Origin: CAYUWH01 sp964448615
Lineage (GTDB): Bacteria; Patescibacteriota; Gracilibacteria; Peribacterales; Peribacteraceae
Assembly (NCBI GenBank): GCA_964448615.1
Contig: CAYUWH010000038.1
Span: 1-12,464 of the forward strand
Length of the DNA: 12,464 bases
Reading direction: 5' to 3'
Position numbers and translations under genes: made by a program. This document shows, piece after piece, positions 1 through 6,428 of the stretch (the first letter of the stretch is position 1; the number at the start of each line of letters is the position of its first letter). The notes beneath the pieces are model-generated. The model ran no database searches. It was given only the letters and a program-made list of their open reading frames with translations, and was not told the DNA's origin.

Positions 1-2
1 TC

Positions 3-29
3 CTACAAGCGAAGATGTCGACCAAATAA
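3..29 (+). CDS. 3' end of an upstream gene (unidentified, partial)
   Basis: Of the three plus-strand frames, only this one has a stop codon (TAA at 27-29) before the intrinsic terminator at 59-91. If a protein gene feeds that terminator from inside the window, it must end here with the residues LQAKMSTK. The fragment is too short to identify. The alternative is that the gene ends before the window or is a non-coding RNA. This is inferred only from the stop position and the nearby terminator. Confidence 0.3.
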   Translation, partial: LQAKMSTK

Positions 30-37
30 TTACCACA

Positions 38-91
38 GGCATTCACGGAATGCCACGACCGCTTCTCACAAGAGTGAGAGGCGGTTTTTTT
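38..91 (+). terminator. Tandem hairpins ending in an intrinsic terminator
   Basis: A perfect 7-bp hairpin lies at 38-54 (GGCATTC, loop ACG, GAATGCC). It is followed by an 11-bp stem at 59-84 with one G-T pair and the loop AAGA, then seven Ts at 85-91. The second hairpin with its T-run is a textbook Rho-independent terminator on the plus strand. It closes whatever is transcribed from the left of the window. The first hairpin has no T-run and may simply shield the 3' end. Confidence 0.85.
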
Positions 92-97
92 GTAAGG

Positions 98-127
98 AAA
101 AACACCACTCTCATGATGAGTGTGGTG
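98..127 (-). terminator. Terminator of tRNA-Ala, overlapping its CCA end
   Basis: On the minus strand a 12-bp-scale stem pairs 127-116 with 114-103, with one mismatch (109/121), and five Ts follow (AAAAA on plus at 98-102). The 5' arm of the hairpin includes the encoded CCA (125-123), the discriminator base (126) and the last acceptor-stem base (127). The mature tRNA 3' end is therefore buried in the terminator stem of the primary transcript. Confidence 0.75.
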
Positions 128-198
128 GAGCTGAGGAGATTCGAACTCCTGACCCTCTGCTTGCAAAGCAGATGCTCTACCAACTGAGCTACAGCCCC
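123..198 (-). tRNA. tRNA-Ala (anticodon TGC)
   Basis: This decodes GCN alanine codons. On the minus strand the gene runs from 198 to 123. The acceptor stem GGGGCTG (198-192) pairs with CAGCTCC (133-127) and includes the G3-U70 wobble that alanyl-tRNA synthetase recognises. The discriminator is A and CCA is encoded at 125-123. The D arm is of the AGCTCAGTTGGTAGAGC type, the anticodon loop is CTTTGCA-like with TGC, and the T loop reads TTCGAAT. A possible -10 (TATCAT on minus, 221-216) sits 18 bases upstream, with no clear -35. It is transcribed away from the neighbouring tRNA-Cys. Confidence 0.97.
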
Positions 199-343
199 GT
201 ACCAAACGCTTGATGATGATAAAAGTTGCCCTACTGTGATTCTCGTACTTCTGCTCTGAGGGAGCGTCGGTACGGGGCGAGCCCCTTTTTCCTCAACGAA
301 CGATGCGCAGAGCTTATTCACTTTAAAGCATCTTCGCAAGAGC

Positions 344-371
344 TTGCGTGAAACGCCAAGGACACTACACT
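344..371 (+). promoter_or_regulatory. Possible promoter of tRNA-Cys
   Basis: TTGCGT at 344-349 (3 of 6 to the -35 consensus) and TACACT at 366-371 (4 of 6 to the -10) are separated by 16 bases. This would start transcription a few bases before the tRNA at 386. The -35 lies in the right arm of a small hairpin (335-348, CGCAA/TTGCG). The call rests on weak matches in the right place. Confidence 0.35.
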
Positions 372-385
372 ATCGCTGTTCCTTT

Positions 386-460
386 GGTGCCGTAGCCAAG
401 TAGTAAGGCAGGGGTCTGCAAAACCCCCATGCGTGGGTGCGATTCCCACCGGCACCTCCA
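386..460 (+). tRNA. tRNA-Cys (anticodon GCA)
   Basis: The acceptor stem GGTGCCG (386-392) pairs perfectly with CGGCACC (450-456). The discriminator is T at 457, the base expected for cysteinyl-tRNA synthetase recognition, and CCA is encoded at 458-460. The anticodon stem GGGGT/ACCCC encloses the loop CTGCAAA with anticodon GCA. The T arm is GTGGG/CCCAC with loop TGCGATT. No clear terminator follows before the promoter of the next gene, so some transcripts may read into it. Confidence 0.97.
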
Positions 461-495
461 TTGAGCAGTTTCTCTGATTTTCTGATGATAGATAT

Positions 496-526
496 TTGAC
501 AAAATCAAAATTTAATCTATTATAAT
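496..526 (+). promoter_or_regulatory. Sigma-70-type promoter of the DHH-family gene
   Basis: A perfect TTGACA lies at 496-501. Two overlapping -10 choices follow: TATTAT at 518-523 with a 16-base spacer, and a perfect TATAAT at 521-526 with a 19-base spacer. The surrounding sequence is very AT-rich. The start codon is at 568, giving an untranslated leader of roughly 35 bases. It is the best promoter match in the window. Confidence 0.8.
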
Positions 527-556
527 AAATAGTTTTACGGTCCTTCACACAATCAC

Positions 557-561
557 AGGAG
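557..561 (+). promoter_or_regulatory. Shine-Dalgarno site AGGAG
   Basis: AGGAG ends six bases before the ATG at 568. It fixes the start of the DHH-family gene. No comparable purine-rich site precedes any other gene start that can be read here, which makes it unusual for this genome. Confidence 0.75.
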
Positions 562-567
562 TGACTC

Positions 568-1383
568 ATGAGTCAGAACTTCAACACGCTTTTCGTGCTC
601 GGTGGAAACGATGCCGAAATGGAGCTTATCAAGCAGCTCCTGAACATGGCGGGAATCCGCTGGCTCCAGCCGAATAAGGCTTGGGGCGATCACAGTTATT
701 CGCCCAAAGACCTCGGCCTGACGGTCGTCCGGGTGAACCGCTCCATGGGGAGCGGTGCATCCTCTGTCGAGACCCTCGAGGCGGACCCGACGGTCGTCTT
801 CGTCGAGTGCAAGCCAGTATGCTGGCCCGAGGGAGCACTGAATATGACGGTCATCGATCACCACGGGCAGCGCTCCGGAGAACCGGCATCGGTATCCCAG
901 GTGGTCAAACTCCTCGAAATGACCATGTCGGAGGCAACTCGCCGCTGGGTCGAACTGGTCGCGGCCAACGACGCCGGGTACATCCCGGCGATGGAGGCGC
1001 TCGGCGCGACGCAGGATGAGATCGCGCGCGTCCGTGCCCTGGACCGAAAGGCGCAGGGCGTCACCCAGAAACAGGAAATCCAGGCCGAGATCGCGCTCGA
1101 GAAACCAGAGGTCGAGGGTCGACTAACGACTGTGCGGCTGTCGCACAGCAAGACCTCGACCGTCTGCGACCGGTTGTACGGCCGGTACGACCAGTTACTG
1201 GTCATTTCCGAGGACGGCGAGGTCAACTTCTTCGGAGACGGTGCGCTCTGCGCCGCGCTGAAGGAAAAATTCGAAGGCTGGTCCGGCGGCTCCGGTCTCG
1301 GCAAGGCCGGGCAGAACGCATTCTGGGGCGGTTACGCCAAAGAGGACGTCGTCGCGCTCATTCGTGAGCAGCTCGGACTGTAA
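568..1383 (+). CDS. DHH-family phosphoesterase-like protein
   Basis: The 271-residue product has the DHH motif at residues 97-99 (VIDHHG), as in the DHH superfamily of metal-dependent phosphoesterases (RecJ, nano-RNases, cyclic-dinucleotide phosphodiesterases). Other possible metal-site acidic positions are D15 in GGNDAE and D135 in AANDAGY. A glycine-rich GGSGLGKAG at about 240-248 resembles the GGGH/GGSG substrate-binding part of DHHA1 domains. It is shorter than RecJ and lacks a classical first motif, so substrate and exact activity are unknown. No signal peptide or membrane segment is visible, so it should be cytoplasmic. It is a one-gene unit with its own promoter, Shine-Dalgarno site and terminator, next to tRNA-Cys. 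By eye it is GC-richer than its neighbours (about 67-73% in two sampled lines), which hints at transfer or special codon use. Confidence 0.65.
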   Translation: MSQNFNTLFVLGGNDAEMELIKQLLNMAGIRWLQPNKAWGDHSYSPKDLGLTVVRVNRSMGSGASSVETLEADPTVVFVECKPVCWPEGALNMTVIDHHGQRSGEPASVSQVVKLLEMTMSEATRRWVELVAANDAGYIPAMEALGATQDEIARVRALDRKAQGVTQKQEIQAEIALEKPEVEGRLTTVRLSHSKTSTVCDRLYGRYDQLLVISEDGEVNFFGDGALCAALKEKFEGWSGGSGLGKAGQNAFWGGYAKEDVVALIREQLGL

Positions 1384-1421
1384 GTAAAATTCGGCACTCA
1401 CCTTCGGTTGAGCAACAAGGG

Positions 1422-1448
1422 GGAGCGGTTATCCGCTCCTCTTTTTTT
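1422..1448 (+). terminator. Intrinsic terminator of the DHH-family gene
   Basis: GGAGCGG (1422-1428) pairs perfectly with CCGCTCC (1433-1439) around the loop TTAT. A T-run at 1442-1448 follows. It sits 39 bases after the stop and just before the end of the convergent lipoprotein gene. Read from the other strand there is no T-run, so it should work in the plus direction only. Confidence 0.9.
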
Positions 1449-1458
1449 GTGCGAGAAT

Positions 1459-2022
1459 TTATTCCGCAGCCGCCTGTTTCAACGTGGCGTTTTGCAGGAC
1501 AAGCGTCACCTGGCTCTGCACGGCGGCAGCGACTGTAAGCGGCAATGCACCGGTATACGTGTAACCGGCGCCTTCTCCTGCAATGCTCACTTGATAGAAC
1601 CGGATGCGCGGTTCATCGCTGCGCGGCTGCGCGGTAAACGTATGCAACGCGACGGATTCACCATCGATCGTCACGGTGCGCGTATCCCCTTCTTCATAAC
1701 CCGGTAACCCCGTCACGGATTGCAACGAGGCATCGCTGTATTCCTTTGACGTCATCGGCTGCTTCAACATTTCGCGCGTCACGGTCACGGTCGGGAATTG
1801 TCCGGAGACGGGCTTATCAGCCTGAAACGCCGTAATCACTTCCGGAGGAGCGCCGCGCTGATCCAACATTGCACGATCCAACACAATCCAGCCAGATGGC
1901 AAGCACGTTCCCACCGTGCCATCCCAGTAGGCATTGGCACAGGAAACCTCTGCACTGCCGCTCCCGCCACATCCGGCTAGGAGAAGACTGGCCATAAAGC
2001 CGATACCGAGCATGCGCCGCAT
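1459..2022 (-). CDS. Small lipoprotein, PsbP/Mog1-like
   Basis: From the ATG at 2022 the product is 187 residues. It starts with a short basic end, a hydrophobic stretch and the lipobox LLAGC with Cys18, so it should be exported, lipidated and held at the membrane outside the cytoplasm. The rest has the pattern of PsbP/Mog1-like small lipoproteins: LPSGW near 41-45, FPTVTVTRE near 77-84, a TVTIDGESVALHTF segment near 116-129 and FYQVSIAGEGAGYTYTG near 142-158. This family assignment is from memory of the pattern and is tentative. Earlier in-frame ATGs at 2058 and 2085 would add up to 21 residues ahead of the signal; 2022 was chosen because it gives a normal signal peptide. No Shine-Dalgarno site is visible. 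It is divergent from the surface-protein gene and converges on the DHH-family gene. Confidence 0.75.
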   Translation of the reverse strand: MRRMLGIGFMASLLLAGCGGSGSAEVSCANAYWDGTVGTCLPSGWIVLDRAMLDQRGAPPEVITAFQADKPVSGQFPTVTVTREMLKQPMTSKEYSDASLQSVTGLPGYEEGDTRTVTIDGESVALHTFTAQPRSDEPRIRFYQVSIAGEGAGYTYTGALPLTVAAAVQSQVTLVLQNATLKQAAAE

Positions 2023-2099
2023 GGGCAGATCGTAGCGTCGTCTTGAAAGAACAATCATGGACAAACCACAAGAATGGGTTCCCATATCTCTTCAAGGAA

Positions 2100-2128
2100 T
2101 TGAGCAAATCGGCGTTTCGTGCTACAAT
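2100..2128 (+). promoter_or_regulatory. Promoter of the surface-protein gene
   Basis: TTGAGC at 2100-2105 and TACAAT at 2123-2128 are separated by exactly 17 bases. TG at 2120-2121 adds an extended -10 element. Transcription should start near 2135, about 24 bases before the ATG at 2159. The in-frame upstream ATG at 2057 lies before this promoter and so is not used from it. The lipoprotein gene must be read divergently from the same 136-base spacer, but I see no clear promoter for it. Confidence 0.65.
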
Positions 2129-2158
2129 ACTCAGATTACTCATATCAACACACACGTT

Positions 2159-4510
2159 ATGAACCGCTTTCTCGCCCGCACACTGCTCACGCTCAATCTG
2201 CTCGCACTCCCCTGGGGAGCGCTGGCAGAAGCATCGGTGCAAGCCGGTGATTCCATCGCGGGACTCGGCGCGACGGTGCGCATTGCGGGAGTGCCGGCAC
2301 AAGCCGCTCTTTCGGTCCAAATTGATACGCCGATGGAAACACTCACGGTTCGTGTAACGAGTGATAGCAAAGGAGAAGCCATCGTCTCGCTCAAGCCGGA
2401 TGCAACGGAAGTCGCAGGCACCTACACGGCGGATGTCTTGCAAGGAACCACGCTGCTTGGCAGCACGAAATTCGATGTCCTGCCGGATTCCATGGATCCT
2501 TCTGCAAGCGAACTCCGCACGCTTCAAAAACACATCGATGCCGACGGCAACGACGAAGCAACGATCATCGTCACCGTCGCCGACCGTTTCGGCAATCCCC
2601 TGTCTGGCCGCCCCGTCACGCTTGTCTCCAGTAAAACGAGTGACATGATTATGGCGGAAGAATTGGAAACAGATGAAAACGGTCAGCAGCAATTTATTGT
2701 CTCTGCCACGACGCCGGGAACCTCCACCTTCCGCGCACTGGACCTCTTGAGCGGTTCTCCGCTCCTCGCTTCCGTTACGGTGACAGCGGGAGAAACACTG
2801 GCTCGCGGCAACGATGACACCATCCTCTCTTCCCGATCGCTGCGCGCGCAACTCAGCACGTTCGGCGAGATCGACCATTTCGACGTCACGATCCCGCGCA
2901 CGATGGTTGCCGGAGAGGAAGCCTCGAAAGTCGTGGTGCGTGCGGTGGATGCGGAAGGAAATACGGTCCAGGATTACGTCGGTACGGTGCGCTTCGATGC
3001 GCCGGATGATCCTGATGCCGTGTTGCCCGCGCTTGGTCGCTACACCTTTAAGGAGAGCAATCTCGGCGTGAAGGAATTTCCGATCACGTTGAAATTCCAG
3101 ACTTCAGGCGAACAAATGCTGCGCGTGACGGACGAAGAAGATTCCACCATTTACGGGGAAGCAGTCACAACCGTCACCGGAGGCAGCGGACATCCGGCCG
3201 CCGGTTCCACCATTGAAATCACCAACTATAAAGACGGCGACTGGATCAACAGCACCTCGATCGTGCTGCAAGGAAAAGGCCCAAGGCTTGCAAACCTGAT
3301 TGTGATGGGCGGCGAAGACGACACCGAAGGAGAAACGTCAGGCACCGGCAGCTTCTCGATTCCCGTGACCCTTAGTTCCTCGCAAACGGAATTCACGATC
3401 CGCGTGAAAGATGACTCCGGCCGCTACGACTCCGGCCCTCTTGTCTTGAAGATTGACAAGGCTGCTCCGGCCATCAGCAAAGTCACCTACGCTCCGGAGA
3501 AACCTTCGACCGGCGAACAGCTGCTCGTGCGCGTGGAAACCGAGCCCAAGTTGCCCAGCGTCACCGTTGCGCTCGACGGACAGAACGTCAATCTGACGGA
3601 AGGCACCACGGTGGGAACATACCAAGGATTCTTGACCGTCCCCGCTCAACCAGGATCATATCAGCCGATCGTCACCGCCACGGATGATGCCGGCAACGCC
3701 ACCGAAGTCCGCACGATGTTCGAAGCGGGGAAGGGCGGCCTGCCGCAAGTGCAAGGCGTGGTCGCGGAACCCAAAACGTCGAGCGTCCTGCTGAAGTGGC
3801 AGCAACTCGAAAGCGGTGCGGACGGCTACCGCGTCTACGTGGGTGAAACGGCGGAGAACTTCGCGTATTCCCTGGATACGGGACGGGACGTGGGGCAAGC
3901 AACAATCGCGGGACTCGGCGCAGGCAAGCTCTATTACTTCGCCGTGACGGCCCTCAAGGGTGACCAAGAAAGTTCACAGAAGAGCGACATCGTCCAGGCG
4001 CGCGTGCTGGGCCTGCAATTGGAAGTGACACCCCAAGATGCAAGCTTGGTCCTCAAGTGGCCGGACCTCGCGAATCAGATTCCCCTCGCCTCGTACATCT
4101 TGGAATACGGCGTGGAGGAAGGGAAATACACCGAGCATCGCCTCTTGAGCGGCGAAGCAAAAACCATGACGTTGCGCGATCTTCTCAACGGGGTCACGTA
4201 CTATCTGCGCCTCACGCCGGTCACCATTACGGGTGATCGCCTGAACGATCTCTCGGCGATGGGCAGCGGCACGCCGAACGGTCAAGGATACGGCACTGGA
4301 CTTTCGGACCCGATCCCCTTTGATCCCAGCAATCCTCTAATCACCACCAAGCCGGGCACGCTGAACCAGACGGGACTATCGAGCATCTTCTGGTACGCAG
4401 CGCTTCTTATTGCCGTAGCAGGAGGACTCGCAGCATGGATGCATCAGCGAAATGTGCGCCGCAGCGCCGCGTTTCTGAAGCTGGTACAATCGCAGTACCA
4501 TGGAAGCTGA
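2159..4510 (+). CDS. Large surface protein with Ig-like and FN3 domains
   Basis: From the ATG at 2159 the product is 783 residues with a signal peptide at 1-23 (cleavage after ALA). It appears to be a string of beta-sandwich domains. There is an Ig-like domain at about 25-110 and a bacterial Ig-like group 1 (invasin-type) domain at about 112-208, marked by ADRFGNPLSGRPVTLVSS. Further Ig-like units lie at about 237-341, 350-433 and 434-522, the last ending in ATDDAGNATEVR. Two fibronectin type III domains follow at about 527-616 and 617-707, with the typical SVLLKW / GYRVYVG / YYFAVTA pattern. A proline-rich linker leads to one membrane helix at about 743-760 and a basic tail. The helix would anchor a long stalk outside the cell; there is no LPXTG sorting signal. 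Adhesion or cell-cell contact is a likely role by analogy only. The first gene of the rightward series; 70 bases separate it from the kinase. Confidence 0.85.
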   Translation: MNRFLARTLLTLNLLALPWGALAEASVQAGDSIAGLGATVRIAGVPAQAALSVQIDTPMETLTVRVTSDSKGEAIVSLKPDATEVAGTYTADVLQGTTLLGSTKFDVLPDSMDPSASELRTLQKHIDADGNDEATIIVTVADRFGNPLSGRPVTLVSSKTSDMIMAEELETDENGQQQFIVSATTPGTSTFRALDLLSGSPLLASVTVTAGETLARGNDDTILSSRSLRAQLSTFGEIDHFDVTIPRTMVAGEEASKVVVRAVDAEGNTVQDYVGTVRFDAPDDPDAVLPALGRYTFKESNLGVKEFPITLKFQTSGEQMLRVTDEEDSTIYGEAVTTVTGGSGHPAAGSTIEITNYKDGDWINSTSIVLQGKGPRLANLIVMGGEDDTEGETSGTGSFSIPVTLSSSQTEFTIRVKDDSGRYDSGPLVLKIDKAAPAISKVTYAPEKPSTGEQLLVRVETEPKLPSVTVALDGQNVNLTEGTTVGTYQGFLTVPAQPGSYQPIVTATDDAGNATEVRTMFEAGKGGLPQVQGVVAEPKTSSVLLKWQQLESGADGYRVYVGETAENFAYSLDTGRDVGQATIAGLGAGKLYYFAVTALKGDQESSQKSDIVQARVLGLQLEVTPQDASLVLKWPDLANQIPLASYILEYGVEEGKYTEHRLLSGEAKTMTLRDLLNGVTYYLRLTPVTITGDRLNDLSAMGSGTPNGQGYGTGLSDPIPFDPSNPLITTKPGTLNQTGLSSIFWYAALLIAVAGGLAAWMHQRNVRRSAAFLKLVQSQYHGS

Positions 4511-4515
4511 TAGCG

Positions 4516-4571
4516 TTTAGCTGTTAGCGAAGAGAAAAGAACTTTCTAAAAGCTATAAGCTAACAGCTAAA
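4516..4571. repeat. Inverted repeat of AGCTGTTAGC units
   Basis: A 13-base sequence (TTTAGCTGTTAGC, 4516-4528) is repeated perfectly in inverse orientation at 4559-4571. Related units flank it: AGCTGATAGC at 4505-4514, which covers the stop codon of the surface-protein gene, and AGCTATAAGC at 4551-4560. The repeat fills the spacer and ends nine bases before the kinase start. There is no T-run, so it is not a standard terminator. It could pause transcription or protect an mRNA end, or be a small dispersed element. Confidence 0.75.
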
Positions 4572-4580
4572 ATCCGCCTC

Positions 4581-5603
4581 ATGTCTGCCTCTCCTCACAA
4601 ACTCACGCGCACCCCTATCCGCACCATGTCCATCGGCGGTGCGACATTTGATTTATTCATGCGCTTGAATCATTCGCTCGTAAAGGAAGAACATCACACC
4701 GAACAATTTTCTCTCCCCCTCGGCGCCAAGATCCGGGTGGAACAAGTGATCGGGGCTTGCGGCGGCGGGGCAGATAATACCGCGGTCGGCCTCGCGCGCC
4801 TGGGATGCCAAGCGGCATTCTCCGGTATTTTGGCGGATGATCAGTGGGGCGCTCAGCTCATCAAGAATTTTGAATGCGAAGGAGTTGATACGCGCGGCGT
4901 CACGTTCGTCGAAAAAGAAACATCCAGCTTCTCGCTCATTCTCTCTGCGCGCAGCGGCGAGCGTGTGATCCTCTACGACCCGGGCACCAACGCCCATTTG
5001 CACGATGTCACGTTTGACCGCGAGATGGCCGGCGAGATGGACTGCATCTATCTCAATCACATCCAACCTATTACCTCTGCAATCGAAGACGACCTGATTC
5101 GCATCTTCACCACGGAGCCGCACCCGCACCTCACCTGGAATCCCGGCGGCGCGCAAATCGAAGCGGGCATCACTGCGAAGAATAACAAGTTATTGCTCTG
5201 TCATACGCATCTTCTCCAGCTCAATAAAGAGGAAGCTCTTGCCTTCAGTAACACAAAAACCATCAAAGAAGCCCTCTGGAAACTCCACTGCGCAGGCGCA
5301 AAGATCGTCTGCATTACTGATGGCAAAAACGGCGCCTTTGCAACCGACGGGAAGTCACTCTATCGCTGCCCGGTCATAGAGACAAAAGTGGTCGATACGA
5401 CCGGTGCCGGAGACGCCTTTGGGACCGGTATGACATGGGGGCTTTTGACAGGACTAGACTTGCCAAAGTCGCTCCAAGCGGGTACTATCAATGCAATGAG
5501 CGTTGTCGGCGCAGTAGGCGCCCAAGCAGGACTGCTCACGGAAACCGAGATGCACTCCAAACTCGACAATCTCTCCCTCGATATCGAGGTTTCCCCTCTG
5601 TGA
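4581..5603 (+). CDS. PfkB-family (ribokinase-like) carbohydrate or nucleoside kinase
   Basis: This cytoplasmic kinase of 340 residues would transfer phosphate from ATP to a sugar or nucleoside hydroxyl. It shows the N-terminal GG substrate region (SIGGATFDLF, 17-26) and the first family signature (GGGADNTAVGLARLG, 61-75). The NxxE motif is NKEE at 215-218. The second signature is DTTGAGDAFGTG (272-283), with the GAGD catalytic Asp278. Length is normal for the family. The actual substrate cannot be read from the sequence; ribokinase, fructokinase and adenosine kinase share these motifs. An in-frame ATG at 4626 (MSIGGATF) is also a natural family start, so the first 15 residues are uncertain. 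Neither start has a Shine-Dalgarno site. It ends in TGA, 49 bases before the next gene, and probably shares a transcript with it. Confidence 0.92.
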   Translation: MSASPHKLTRTPIRTMSIGGATFDLFMRLNHSLVKEEHHTEQFSLPLGAKIRVEQVIGACGGGADNTAVGLARLGCQAAFSGILADDQWGAQLIKNFECEGVDTRGVTFVEKETSSFSLILSARSGERVILYDPGTNAHLHDVTFDREMAGEMDCIYLNHIQPITSAIEDDLIRIFTTEPHPHLTWNPGGAQIEAGITAKNNKLLLCHTHLLQLNKEEALAFSNTKTIKEALWKLHCAGAKIVCITDGKNGAFATDGKSLYRCPVIETKVVDTTGAGDAFGTGMTWGLLTGLDLPKSLQAGTINAMSVVGAVGAQAGLLTETEMHSKLDNLSLDIEVSPL

Positions 5604-5652
5604 GTCCTCCTCCGGACACGCTCTCCCCTTTTCACACTTCTTCCCCCGCAGT

Positions 5653-6336
5653 ATGGCCGACGAATCGTTGCTTCATATTCAAGAATTGCTCGAGAGCGCA
5701 CAGGCGTCTCTCAAGACAGCAAACGCCTTATTGAGGGATTTAACGGGAGTCGCCGATTTGTCGAAGGAGAAGCACGTGACCCGCGCGACCCGCGTGACCG
5801 CAGCTCCGGTGAGCGGCCGCGTCATTGAGGGTATTTTCGACGGACAAAACATGGTCGATGGCGCAGGACAGAGCTATCCCGTCCCTGCGAACTATGCCTC
5901 GAAGAGCAAGTTGGTCGAAGGCGATGGCATGAAGCTGACGATTACGGACGAAGGCAAATTCATCTACAAGCAAATCGCACCGGTCGAGCGCCGCACGACA
6001 AAAGGAGTTTTGATTCAGGAAGACGGACAATACAAAGTGCTCTCCGAAGGAAAACCTCTGCGCGTGCTGTTGGCATCGGTCACGTTCTACCGCGCGGAAG
6101 TCGGTGATCAGGTCACCGTACTGCTCCCCGCCGAAGGCGAGGCACAGTGGGCCGCAGTCGAAGCCGTGTTGCCGAAGCATTTGGCCGAAGCAGCCGCGCG
6201 TCAGACCATCGAAAGCGGCGCCCTGATGCAATCTGATGGTGAAATGCAGCCAATGATGAGCGAACCGCTCGTCAGCCTTCTCGATGATGAGGAAGAAGTG
6301 AAGCCGAAAAAGACGCGGAAAAAGAAAGAAGCGTAA
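5653..6336 (+). CDS. Conserved hypothetical protein with duplicated barrel-like domain and basic tail
   Basis: The 227-residue product has no signal or membrane segment. Residues 5-30 look helical and may form a coiled coil. Two similar units of roughly 55-60 residues follow. The first, about 55-113, runs from VIEGIFDG through YASKSKLVEGDGMKLTIT to APVER. The second, about 114-175, runs from TKGVLIQEDG through LLASVTFYRAEVGDQVTVLLP to WAAVEAVLP. Their patterns align as small beta-barrel-like folds, which suggests an internal duplication. The C-terminus is acidic (DDEEE) then strongly basic (KPKKTRKKKEA), as in some nucleic-acid-binding proteins. From memory, similar proteins are common in CPR/Patescibacteria and have no assigned function. 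The start has no Shine-Dalgarno site and follows a pyrimidine-rich spacer. It lies downstream of the kinase and upstream of a GGTAAGG inverted repeat. Confidence 0.8.
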   Translation: MADESLLHIQELLESAQASLKTANALLRDLTGVADLSKEKHVTRATRVTAAPVSGRVIEGIFDGQNMVDGAGQSYPVPANYASKSKLVEGDGMKLTITDEGKFIYKQIAPVERRTTKGVLIQEDGQYKVLSEGKPLRVLLASVTFYRAEVGDQVTVLLPAEGEAQWAAVEAVLPKHLAEAAARQTIESGALMQSDGEMQPMMSEPLVSLLDDEEEVKPKKTRKKKEA

Positions 6337-6341
6337 AGCAC

Positions 6342-6425
6342 GTAAGGGAGGTATGGAAGGTAAGGAAGGTACTGTAGAATTAAGCATGCCTGACGTTCCT
6401 TACCTGCCTTACATTCCTTACCTTC
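6342..6425. repeat. GGTAAGG-type inverted repeat, copy 1
   Basis: The left arm (6342-6372) is built of GTAAGGnAGGTA-like units in tandem. The right arm (about 6394-6425) carries the complement (CCTTACC and variants). The two can pair as a long imperfect hairpin around a loop that contains a -10-like TAGAAT (6375-6380). The right arm stops three bases before the ATG at 6429. A second copy with a closely similar left arm lies at 11029-11129. Confidence 0.75.
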
Positions 6426-6428
6426 GTC

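Noticed and set aside
274..290. Terminator-like GGGG-CGAG-CCCC plus five Ts on plus
   Set aside because: The stem is only four or five pairs and no plus-strand gene lies between the terminator at 91 and this site.
43..339. Open frame on minus across the tRNA-Ala region
   Set aside because: It runs straight through the tRNA gene and its terminator, and the translation has no protein-like pattern.
386..1400. tRNA-Cys as an integration site for the GC-rich gene
   Set aside because: I found no second copy of the tRNA 3' end downstream and no integrase gene, so there is no att evidence.
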